Shown here: positions 11,244 to 20,149 of the stretch, one piece after another
Position numbering within the stretch: position 1 is the stretch's first letter
How the letters are laid out: every line of letters starts with the position of its first letter
DNA from: Malachius bipustulatus
Taxonomy: Eukaryota > Arthropoda > Insecta > Coleoptera > Melyridae
Direction of reading: 5' to 3'
Assembly (NCBI GenBank): GCA_910589415.1
Contig: OU342630.1
Location: forward strand, 73,280,186-73,344,185
Length of the DNA: 64,000 bases
Made by a program: the position numbers and the translations under genes
The notes under the pieces: model-generated
What the model saw: the letters and a program-made list of their open reading frames with translations, nothing else
Database searches by the model: none
What the model was told of the DNA's origin: nothing

Positions 11244-12021
11244 CGCCATTCAGAGAAAGTGGCCTCGTGCAGTATTATATGCTTTATATTGAAATGGATC
11301 GCACCTAGGTAGGATGAGAAGGAAAATATTTCCTTCGGCCTCATTAAATCAGCCCAAATCGAAAAAGCAAACAGTGCAAGAATTAGGTAAGGTAATTAAA
11401 ACGCAGCCACCCGCCGTTACATCAAGTAAACGATTCCCGTCAGCTCATTAAATATTCATAAAATAGAAGCGCTCTAGCTAGTGGAGTCCCAGCACTTTTA
11501 ACAACATAGAAGAGACGGCCACCGCAAGGGTAGATAAATATTGCCAGATGCCTCTATGAATACACCCCGCGCCGATTGAAAGGTTCAGCTGACCTAGAAA
11601 CAGACCGGGTGAAGGAATGTGAAATCAGAATTTAACAATAAGCCTTTGCAGAGACAATGGTAACTCGTTAGGTATCATACCTACGATAATGAAAATTACA
11701 CCGATAGATAGGGCGAATTGATAAACTGCAATAGCCGAAAATTCGCTGCGGTCCCGAAAATGCAAGTAGGAGAAAACGCGAAATGAAAGTTAAGCCGGTG
11801 CAATTATAATAACTAGACACAATGGAAAGGTGCAGAACGCGTCGGCCGATTTGAAGGAAAATTTAGGTAGTTCAGGTTTAGGACAATTCAGTAAGGTAGC
11901 CGCGAGGTCAACTCGCCAAGTTTCAAGACGAGGGAAATACGATTAAGAAATAAATCACGGCATGAGACAATGTCAATAAGGTGCATTGTTGCGTGGTGTT
12001 TAGAAAGCGGACCACCGCTTC

Positions 12022-12029
12022 TATAAAAG
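12022..12029 (+). promoter_or_regulatory. TATA box of the structured segment
   Basis: TATAAAAG, preceded by AAGCGG-acca-CCGCTT. A start about 30 bases on (about 12052) would put the hairpin array at 12106-12300 at the 5' end of the transcript. Confidence 0.45.
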
Positions 12030-12105
12030 CAGACGTCTTAACACAGCGGAGAACAGAGTGAGATCAGACTTCGATCGAGCTCTGTCATATTCCTTAACCC
12101 TTGCT

Positions 12106-12300
12106 TGGAAGATCAACGAGATGGCTTTTATTAGCGCACTCCAGGTCTGCCATTCTTTCAACCAAATTTGTAGATGAGATGGTAGTTTCTATGCACTCGC
12201 TACAAATTTCCTAACCAATCAACCCAGAAAAACCGTGAATTTTCCTATCCAAAAGGAGCGTAAACGAGATGGTAGATTCTATGCACTCCATACGCTCTTT
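12106..12300 (+). ncRNA. Three tandem hairpins with a shared loop and covarying stems
   Basis: Hairpin 1 is 12106-12152, hairpin 2 is 12164-12209, hairpin 3 is 12253-12300. Each has a 9-10 bp outer stem and a 26-29 base loop containing GAGATGG at its start and GCACTC at its end. The stems are unrelated in sequence yet pair: TGGAAGATC/GGTCTGCCA (one mismatch, one G-U), AAATTTGTAG/CTACAAATTT, and AAGGAGCGTA/TACGCTCTTT (one G-U). Inside the loop GAG pairs with CTC, TG with CA, and a further small stem (CT/AG or TAG/CTA) also covaries. Conserved loops with changing but paired stems are the signature of selected RNA structure. No known RNA family fits that I can name. Confidence 0.6.
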
Positions 12301-12962
12301 CCTTTACGATTAGGGAAATTTCCACATACAATCAGTTAGAACAAATCATTCTTCAAATGAAATCCAAATCAAGAAATAAATACTGATTCATAAACTCCCA
12401 CCAACGCCAGTTGAATTTCCACATACAACCAGTTAGGGAAGATCTCTTCAAAACAAAATTCACATAAATAAATAATCAAACCGTGATTCGCAACATTCAC
12501 GTGTGCAGGTCCCATTTTAAATCAAGCAAAACAATTAGTAAGGAAACAGACGGCAGCACCAATAATATTAGGTACCTACTTCATCCCGGTATAGGAAATC
12601 GAGATAGAGCTAGGAGAGAAAACAGACCCAGGTCAGGAATTAATAATCTGTAAACAAAACGGCCCATGATTCAATCATCCTATTCTTCGAAGAGTCCGAG
12701 TTTCTATTTAGCGCAGATGGTTAGGCAGGAAGCAGTCCTTTTAAATATACGATGTTAGAAAGTGAGAGGAGTTCCATAACTATTGTATTGCACCATAAAT
12801 GAAGATCACATAGCGGAGCACCCCCGGTTAGCATAGGTCTAGATAGAACAAGGCAGCGTTGTCAGATGTAGCATCTGCTACTTTGCAAATATTATCAGGA
12901 AATACTAATTTCATTACAACACCCAATTAGGAGTTATAATAGGTACTCGATTACCACATGGG

Positions 12963-12998
12963 GGAGGCATTCACCTCGATGTCCAGGTGAAGACCTCC
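12963..12998 (+). other. Two-part hairpin
   Basis: GGAGG-cat-TCACCT-cgatgtcc-AGGTGA-aga-CCTCC: an outer 5-bp and an inner 6-bp stem around a symmetric 3x3 internal loop. A second stem AAAGAG-tatga-CTCTTT follows near 13011. Confidence 0.55.
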
Positions 12999-14039
12999 GT
13001 TGGACCAGTAAAGAGTATGACTCTTTAAAAGCACCCTCAGAGTAGGACAGAGTAAAAGTAAACCAAAACAAGGTTGTCAGGTGTAATAACCGCCCTCACA
13101 TATCAGGAATAAAGCTAGGATCATTAAAAGCAATTCCGCAAATAGGAATTCAAAGCAACCAAAAACAAATTAGTCTCGAGTATGTGAAAAGCCATTCAAA
13201 ATCAATCAAAACTAAAACTCCTTTAGCACATCATACGAATGTCAACTCCATTCAAAATTTAAAAACAAACTCCGCAGAAAATTGCTATAAAATGTTATTG
13301 CCAGTCTGGACTGAGTTATCTGCTTTCTAAACAGGTGTTAGGGGTAAAAACCTTGGACCACGGTGGAATCGATGGTTGGTCTCGATATCCGTAAACAAGC
13401 CGGCTCCAGAATAGGTATTCGTAAAAATTCCAGCATCCAATTATTATACCCAGGCAAGCCTGCGGAATAATCTTAGAATAGCGGCCTAGTTTGGTCAGTT
13501 GGTCATCACATTTAAAATAGCAAAACAAAACTGCGAATTGCAGAGAACGTCGTATTCGAAATGATAAGGTATATTGACTCATCGCCTTACGAGGCCAGGT
13601 AGAACAAAAAGGTAGCCGCAGGGCAAATAGGTATTGACGGTCCAAAAGTGGCCAAATAAAGGTAGCCCAGTGAGGCAAAACGACAACACAACAAATAAAC
13701 AAAATGAGTTAAAACAACTATCATGAGTATGACGTTAATTCAGGAAAACCCCTTTCACGATTGAGAAAAGCAAATTGGAAAGAAATTCGTATAATGTTTA
13801 AAGAGGAGGTAGAAATCAAACAAACATGGCAACGCTGCTCTCGACATTCAGGCCAAGCTAGAAACTCGACTAACCAACAAGTGGTCATAAAAGTAGGGTG
13901 GAGTGTGCCTGTGTATCAGGTTAAAGCCCACAACAATAAACGCTCATAAAAATTCTCAAATGAAAGGAAGAGCGAGTCAACGAGTAAAGCTCATTAAAAT
14001 ACAAAATGAGAATTCAATAATCATCGAATAGGTAATAGA

Positions 14040-14440
14040 CGGACATTTCCGCTATATCCCGGATCGTCTGTAACCAAAGTGGTTGTATTATTTAATTAAT
14101 TCAAGCAGTTGCTTGAAGTGAAATCAGAGAGACTAGAAAAAGGAAATTAGGCAAGGAAAATCGTTGAATAGGTAAATCATTCAGACATTCCCGCCATATA
14201 CCGGGTCGTCTGTAACCAACATGGTTGTCTTCTTTAATTAATTCAAGCCGTCGCTTGAAGTGAGATCAAAGAATCTAGAAAAAGGAAATTAGGCAAGGAA
14301 AATCGTTGAATAGGTGAATCACACAGACATTTCCGCATATACCGGATAGTCTGTAACCGAAATAAAGCGAAACGAAATAATAAGACATTCCCGCAATATA
14401 CCGGGTCATCTGTAAACCAAAACAAAAGCAAAACGAAATA
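14040..14440 (+). repeat. 142-bp tandem repeat with a covarying hairpin per unit
   Basis: The word GACATT(T/C)CCG recurs at 14042, 14184, 14326 and 14384, so there are units of 142 bp plus a short last one. Each unit contains a hairpin: CAGAC-att-CCCG...CGGG-tc-GTCTG at 14182-14212, the same with TCCG/CGGA at 14324-14353, and CCCG/CGGG again at 14383-14412. The inner pair switches between T-A and C-G without losing pairing. The rest of the unit carries TTAATTAATTCAAGC and GAAAAAGGAAATTAGGCAAGG. Confidence 0.75.
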
Positions 14441-15033
14441 ATAAGAAAGCACAGGTGTGCAAAAGAGTGGTTTTTGAAATAGATAGAAGTGTGAAAGATA
14501 TATGAAATATATCTATTTTCGTTTTCCACTTTTTTATGCTCTCTATGCTAATAGGGATCTATCTTCGCTTTCCATTTTTTTGTACTCTCTTTGCAAAATC
14601 ACAGCCCATCTCGCCCTTCACCATTTTACGCCCTTGCAAACGAATTCTCTCGCTCATCACTCGCTTTTAAACTCCCTGACAGGAAGTCCACAGTAAACAA
14701 CAAGTCTTAGTAAACTTCCCCGCTCTTCTGTGGGAAATCCCAATCAACCGTGACACAATGAGTCATAGTAGGTTCTTTTGCGCATCCGTTTCGGCCATAG
14801 TAATCCTGGCATACCTCAATCAAAGACCAGGGGTGACTACGGTAATTACGGTAAACACAACGTAGGAAAACACAGCGGTCCTATTAGGGAAAACCCAGAG
14901 GTAAATAGACGATCACACGGTGGCTTTTCGCCACAGAGCAACGGGCCAGGGTGATCTTCGTTACAATATGCCAGACGAAAAGTCGATGCCTCAAGCATAT
15001 AAAACTGCACGAGGCCACTTTCTCTGAATGGCG

Positions 15034-15887
15034 TGACTTCAGGCGTTGCTGAAATATCCTGAAAAAGCTTAAAAATGGAGATTTCTTATTTCATTCATAT
15101 TTTTTTAATAATCGAAAAGAAATCAAAAAATATTTTTGTAGATTTACATAAGTCATCAAGAGCTATCTTCTGTTATTGCCAAAATTTTCAAGGACTACTA
15201 GATCGCAGAGTTTTCATAGTCAACTTTTGTTTTTCTTATGGCCGCCATATTGTTTTTTGTGTCATTCGCTATTAAAAAAATCAAGGTAGCAATCTATAAA
15301 AAAAATCTTAAAAATTTTATACTTTATTCGAACAAAAAAGAAAATGACTTCACCGAATAACGCCAATATGACGTCGCGACTTGACATTGCTTGCCTTAGC
15401 TTGCTAGCAGTTAGAAGACATTAGAACATTTAAGTGCGTAAGTACAAGAAATAGTCGTATAAGTAAACCCTACAAGACCTTTAAAGAGCAATTTTATAAG
15501 TATAATGTAAGATTGTGTTATAAGGTTCATATAATACCGTTATAACAGAACCCATATAGAATCAAAATGTTTTATAAAAATGGGTCCTTTTTGGTTGTAT
15601 AGACATTGTATAGCAGTATTTAACCGCGTTATCCGATTTTCATAGTTCCATAACATTTGTTGTATAGCAGTTCTAACAACTCTTATAAGACTTATTTTGC
15701 TACTTGGCGATATAAGTAGGTATGATTAGAGAATAGTTGCACCAATTTTATGCTTGATAAGAACCTGAAAAAAAATCAGGTTACTTTCAGTCGTTGCTGA
15801 AATATCCTGAAAAAAAAAATGAAAAATTGAGATTTCTTATTTTAGAAAGAAAATTCGTGGGTCCTAGGCTCATGTTATTTCTTGATC
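15034..15887. other. AT-rich DNA with one direct repeat
   Basis: GTTGCTGAAATATCCTGAAAAA followed by GAGATTTCTTATTT occurs at about 15045-15090 and again at about 15792-15842. No gene recognised between them. Confidence 0.5.

Positions 15888-15920
<33 letters not shown>
15888..15920 (-). repeat. (TAA)n microsatellite tail of the LINE
   Basis: Eleven TAA triplets on the plus strand directly at the LINE 3' end. Simple-repeat tails in place of poly(A) are usual in CR1/Jockey-like elements. Confidence 0.85.
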
Positions 15921-15921
<1 letters not shown>

Positions 15922-16082
15922 TTATTTACCTCAAACAGCCACAATTACAAAATAGTGGGTCGAAATACGTCAGTCATTCTATTTGAGAAGCACTCTAATT
16001 AGCTTCACGAACAATAATAATCAAATAAATTCATTACAAGAAAAACAAAAAAAAAAACAAATTTTATACTTAAAGCCACATT

Positions 16083-19070
16083 TTAGATACTATCGCCCAT
16101 AATATTTCTTCTATGACTAATAAATTCTTCCAGACAATATGGTTCGATGTCTATCAATAGATTAAAAACTTCTCTTTTATACATTTTTAGGTCTGCAATT
16201 TGTTTTATATACATAGGAAGTAGATTGAACATTTTCATACCTATGTAACTTGGTCCTTTTTCATACAAACTCAATCTATGTATTGGAAAATTGTAATTGC
16301 CATAATTTCGTGTACCATAGTCATGGTTATTTTGAAAAGATGAAAAATAAGTTCTATATTTGAAATTAAACAATAGGCACTCGAAAATATAGTAACCCGT
16401 AAATGTTAAATATTTCTTCGTCTTGAATGTACCCCTACATGATTCTCTGTATGACAAATCATTTAAGATTCTAAATGCCTGCTTTTGAATAACAAAAATC
16501 TTATTGGAGCTTGCTGCGCCACCCCAAAAAATTATGCCAAACTTCATTCTAGATATAAAATAAGCAAAATAAATAGTTCTCAGTACCTCAAAACTACAAT
16601 ACCTTTTCATCACTCTCATGCTATAAACAATACTGTTCAATTTCTTTGACAATTCATGTACATGCACATTCCAGCTAAGTAAGTTGTCTACGTGTATACC
16701 TAATAGTTTTGTGTGTGTATCAAGTTGGACGTATTCAGAATTGATACTAACTCCGTCACATCCACCAATATTAGGGTTATTTTTTGTTGTGAATAAAATC
16801 AACTTGGTCTTTCTTCCATTCAGAACCAAATCATTCGCATTTAGCCAATCCTGCACTCTCTCAAGCGCAGACTTGACCCCAGACTGCAATGATTCCAAAT
16901 CAGGTGCCCTAATTATTAGGGAAGTGTCATCTGCATAATTTTTTATTATAATATGTTTCTCCTCACTGAATATTTCACAGAGATCGTTGATGTAGATGTT
17001 GAACAGCAGAGGACCGATAACACTTCCCTGGGGAATACCGCGAGTGCTATATATCTTATCCGATACAGCACTGCTCCCTGCAGCATCTAGCTTGACAGCC
17101 TGACACCTCCCAGTCAGGAAAGATCTGATCCACTGGAGCTCCACATTACCCACACCATAACATTCTAACTTTTTGAATAGCAAAGTATGATTTATACAAT
17201 CATATGCCTTAGAAAGATCTAAGAAAACACCAAGTGCTAACTCTTTTCTTTCCGCAGCCATTAAAATTTCACCTAAATATTCAAATAGAGCAGTTTCCAC
17301 GCTCCTATTTTTCAAGAATCCATGCTGGTGTTTACTAAGGAGTTTATTTTCTTCAAAAAAATTCAACAATCTAGACGATATCACTTTTTCGAAAATTTTT
17401 GAGAAAGATGATAGTAGACTTATGGGCCTAAAATTCTCAATATCATTCGTGTTGCCTTTTTTATGTACAGGGACAATTAGGGCAGATTTCAACGATTCCG
17501 GGAAGATGCCATATTTGAGAGAATTGTTCATAATCCAACAAAGTGGCTTAATAATATGTTCTATAGATTTTTTTATGATGAGTGATGGAATCTCATCGGT
17601 ACCGGCACTGCCCCCATTTTTCAAAGTACTGACGACAGCACCAACCTCATCCTCAGAGACCCCATCAAATTTCAACGTTTTCTCATGCAAAAATACGGGA
17701 AGGTCAGCAACCTGATAAGTCCCCTGCCGATTCTGTAACAATAAGTTAGCAGCTTCAGCAAAGTAACGATTTAATTTATTTGACATGGTAAAAGGGCAAT
17801 CACCAACGTCTATAACTGGCTGTCTGCATTTGCGTGCACCATTACTAACCTGATCAATAATAGACCAAATCGTTTTACCAATATTATCTGAGTTAGATAT
17901 TTTCGAGCCAAAATATTCTCGTTTTGCTTCCTGTATTAGAGTAGATAGTTTTCTTTTATAAACATTATACAAAGCCTTATAATTGTTGTTATATTTTAAC
18001 ATTACTGACAACGTACTTAGGTGGGATTTGCATTTAACAATTTTAGGACTATTTAGGAATTTATCTCTCTTTTGAAGTTTATTTACAACTTTTAAGGGAA
18101 AGTGAGTATTAAATAGAGAATTAAATGAAAACATAAACTTACTCCATTGGTTATTGACGTCGTTTTCTCTAGTATTGAAAACATGATGCCACTCAACGTT
18201 CTTAAGATCTTCGAGATAGTTCGTCACACTGCCCTCATCAAACATTCTAACCTTTTTTATTTTATTGGAATTGTCTTTTATATTTTTAATTATTAACAGT
18301 TGCGCCTTATGATCTGATACATGTAATTCGATTACCTTAGGTATAAAATTAATATTATGTAGGTTAGTTAGAAAATTGTCAATACAACTTTTGGAAGAAT
18401 CTGTTATCCTTGTGTATTCTTGTATTAGTGGTATGGTATTAAATGATGATATGAGTGACAAAAACTTTTGAGTTTTTAAATCTCTCTCATTCTTAAAATC
18501 TATGTTGAAATCACCTCCTATTAAAAAAGTTTCATTTCTATCTATGAATAATGAGAGGAGTATCTGCAACCTCTCAAAGAAAATATTAAGATTAGTGTCA
18601 TCTGGTACTCTGTAAATTGCTACTATCACTACACCTTTCATCACCCCATTAAGTATTTCCACTGCGGCACATTCAAAGGCATTCACTTCACTCAGGTTAT
18701 TAATTACTTCAAGGTCTTTTACTGCAGTATTCTCTCCCGAAAATATAGCTACCCCTCCATGACTTCCTGCGTCTCTGCAAAAGCTAGCTTGGAGATCCAT
18801 GCCATGAATATTGTAGGCAGGCAATTGCTCTTTGGATTTCCAATGTTCTGAAACTAGAAGAACATTGCATGGATTTTCTTCAAGAAAAGAATCTAAAATA
18901 TCTACAGATGTTCCAATTGACTGCAGATTTTGATGCATGACTGTGAATTCTTTATTGCTTGCGTATGAGGTCTTCAAAGGGAAAACAAGATGAGACCCAT
19001 CTACGTTCCCACTTCTATCTTCTTTTGGAATCTTTGAAAAAAACGGTTGATGCAAACGTACTTGGGCCAT
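16083..19070 (-). CDS. LINE ORF2: endonuclease and reverse transcriptase
   Basis: This 995-residue protein nicks target DNA and reverse-transcribes the element RNA at the nick. The N-terminal domain is an exonuclease-endonuclease-phosphatase fold: HQNLQSIG near residue 45, SEHW near 75, GGDFNID near 183 and SDHKAQ near 250, which supply the catalytic Asn, Glu, Asp and Asp-His. The RT domain follows, with RPISLLSSFSKIFEK near 545, LSKAYDCINH, GIPQGSVIGPLLF, and the catalytic YADD near 711. A C-terminal region of about 200 residues has no recognised zinc knuckle. It overlaps ORF1 by 70 bases in another frame, so translation probably needs reinitiation or coupling. No stop or frameshift is seen, so it may be functional. 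The clade (Jockey versus CR1) is not settled. Confidence 0.95.
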   Translation of the reverse strand: MAQVRLHQPFFSKIPKEDRSGNVDGSHLVFPLKTSYASNKEFTVMHQNLQSIGTSVDILDSFLEENPCNVLLVSEHWKSKEQLPAYNIHGMDLQASFCRDAGSHGGVAIFSGENTAVKDLEVINNLSEVNAFECAAVEILNGVMKGVVIVAIYRVPDDTNLNIFFERLQILLSLFIDRNETFLIGGDFNIDFKNERDLKTQKFLSLISSFNTIPLIQEYTRITDSSKSCIDNFLTNLHNINFIPKVIELHVSDHKAQLLIIKNIKDNSNKIKKVRMFDEGSVTNYLEDLKNVEWHHVFNTRENDVNNQWSKFMFSFNSLFNTHFPLKVVNKLQKRDKFLNSPKIVKCKSHLSTLSVMLKYNNNYKALYNVYKRKLSTLIQEAKREYFGSKISNSDNIGKTIWSIIDQVSNGARKCRQPVIDVGDCPFTMSNKLNRYFAEAANLLLQNRQGTYQVADLPVFLHEKTLKFDGVSEDEVGAVVSTLKNGGSAGTDEIPSLIIKKSIEHIIKPLCWIMNNSLKYGIFPESLKSALIVPVHKKGNTNDIENFRPISLLSSFSKIFEKVISSRLLNFFEENKLLSKHQHGFLKNRSVETALFEYLGEILMAAERKELALGVFLDLSKAYDCINHTLLFKKLECYGVGNVELQWIRSFLTGRCQAVKLDAAGSSAVSDKIYSTRGIPQGSVIGPLLFNIYINDLCEIFSEEKHIIIKNYADDTSLIIRAPDLESLQSGVKSALERVQDWLNANDLVLNGRKTKLILFTTKNNPNIGGCDGVSINSEYVQLDTHTKLLGIHVDNLLSWNVHVHELSKKLNSIVYSMRVMKRYCSFEVLRTIYFAYFISRMKFGIIFWGGAASSNKIFVIQKQAFRILNDLSYRESCRGTFKTKKYLTFTGYYIFECLLFNFKYRTYFSSFQNNHDYGTRNYGNYNFPIHRLSLYEKGPSYIGMKMFNLLPMYIKQIADLKMYKREVFNLLIDIEPYCLEEFISHRRNIMGDSI

Positions 19071-19825
19071 GTTTCCGGTTTCAAAAATAATTCAACCTGG
19101 TCCTGCGGTATTGAAACTCTGAATGAAGCATATTCATTAGGATGTTTCGATTGCATTTTAACGCATCTTATTACGTGTATATTTTTAGCCGTAATATAAT
19201 TTACTAAATCTTCTTCTTTTGTATTGGAATTTAATCGATATACATGATAGTCTACACCTTTTATAACCCCCTGAACAGGCCCATTTTCCTCTCCATTTCC
19301 ATAAACTGCTTTTATAGATTTTCGCGTTCTTCTTCTAGGTTGTTCCCATCTATCCTCTGCTCCGCTAGTAATTTCAATTAACGGATTTTCAGCATATTTC
19401 GACTTTTTCATTTCCGGAGTAGCCTTATTCTTAATTATAGTTTTGTTTACAAACAATGTCTTATCACTTTTCACGCTGCTGTTATCTGCCTTATCGGATT
19501 CGTATGAAGCCTGCTGCTGTAGAGCATTTCTATACGAGTACGAATTATTAAAATTACTTGTACCTTGAACATTATTACTTTTATTAACAGCAGTTTTCCT
19601 GCTAGTAAATCTTCCCTCACATATTCCTGACTGATTTGTCAACAAATGCAACATTTGTATGTTACTCTCTCTTAGGATTACAACTTCTTGCTGGAGATTC
19701 TCCATTTTTTTCATCAATTCATTTGTTCTAGAGGTTACTATTCTGCTAATTATCCTCTCAAAACTTTCACTTTTTATGAAACTTAGTACAACATCACTAT
19801 TTTGTGCTCTTGTTTCTGGTGCCAT
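19001..19825 (-). CDS. LINE ORF1: RNA-binding Gag-like protein
   Basis: This 274-residue protein directly upstream of ORF2 is the partner that coats element RNA. Residues 20-60 (FERIISRIVTSR, then ELMKKMENLQQEVVILRES) are heptad-rich and probably form a coiled coil. The middle is Ser/Asn/Lys-rich and disordered. The last 90 residues (VYRLNSNTKEEDLVNYI, EYASFRVSIPQDQVE, ETWPKYVCINRFF) match the RRM-like fold typical of insect LINE ORF1 proteins. No CCHC knuckle is seen. The start at 19825 follows the 5' region closely and no longer in-frame start is present. Confidence 0.85.
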   Translation of the reverse strand: MAPETRAQNSDVVLSFIKSESFERIISRIVTSRTNELMKKMENLQQEVVILRESNIQMLHLLTNQSGICEGRFTSRKTAVNKSNNVQGTSNFNNSYSYRNALQQQASYESDKADNSSVKSDKTLFVNKTIIKNKATPEMKKSKYAENPLIEITSGAEDRWEQPRRRTRKSIKAVYGNGEENGPVQGVIKGVDYHVYRLNSNTKEEDLVNYITAKNIHVIRCVKMQSKHPNEYASFRVSIPQDQVELFLKPETWPKYVCINRFFQRFQKKIEVGT

Positions 19826-20149
19826 CTTAATAATAAATGACCACCAGATGAATTCAATATAATTATTTGTTTGTTGGTATTTACTTTACTGTCACGGTGC
19901 ACGTCCGCACTCGCTGAATACTCTGCAAATACTGGATCTAATACTCAAGACAGGAGAAAAACACTGCTGAACTCATGGATAGCCATTTCGCTTTTATTGG
20001 AGCTCATCGGTATGCCCTACCCGCAAGTGAAAATCCCCGTCTTTAGTACAAAATCACCCAGCTACTTATTGCACTTGTTGATAGGGGATGCAGATGAGCT
20101 CCAATAAAAGCGAAATGGGTACTCCATGTCTTTAGCAGGTTTTTACTCC
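19826..20149 (-). promoter_or_regulatory. LINE 5' region with an inverted repeat
   Basis: 19951-20009 (CAGGAGAAAAACACTGCTG ... GGAGCTCATC) pairs with 20092-20149 (GATGAGCTCCAATAAAAGCG ... ACTCCTG). A relative of the same word (GATGAGCTCTAATATGTGCG) lies at 31278 inside another element, so this is a shared mobile-element leader, probably an internal promoter. It may also reflect two leaders head to head. Confidence 0.5.

Larger units (their letters stand above)
11244..15033. other. ORF-less, hairpin-rich segment bounded by a 41-bp inverted repeat
   Basis: The sequence 11244-11284 (CGCCATTCAGAGAAAGTGGC...) returns inverted at 14993-15033 with about one mismatch. Between them there is no credible coding frame over 3.8 kb. 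GC content is higher than in the flanks, and hairpins are frequent: 12106-12300, 12963-12998, 14040-14412, and ATGAG-AAGGAAA-ata-TTTCCTT at about 11309. It has its own TATA box at 12022. It could be a non-autonomous transposon, the leader or LTR portion of a retroelement, or a long non-coding RNA locus. I do not recognise it. Confidence 0.5.
15888..20149 (-). mobile_element. Apparently complete two-ORF LINE (non-LTR retrotransposon)
   Basis: Reading on the minus strand: 5' region (20149-19826), ORF1 (19825-19001), ORF2 (19070-16083), a short 3' UTR, and a (TTA)n tail at 15920-15888. Both frames are open throughout. ORF2 has an APE-type endonuclease followed by RT and no visible RNase H, the layout of Jockey/CR1-group elements. 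I could not identify target-site duplications by eye. Open frames suggest recent insertion. Confidence 0.85.

Noticed and set aside
12106..12300. CRISPR array or tRNA cluster
   Set aside because: Repeats are loops of hairpins with changing stems, only three copies, in a eukaryotic genome, without tRNA boxes.
13316..13702. 128-codon minus-strand ORF in the structured segment
   Set aside because: Unusual Trp/Phe/Cys-rich composition with no domain, no splice context and no leader; it overlaps the repeat- and hairpin-rich non-coding segment, so chance is likelier.
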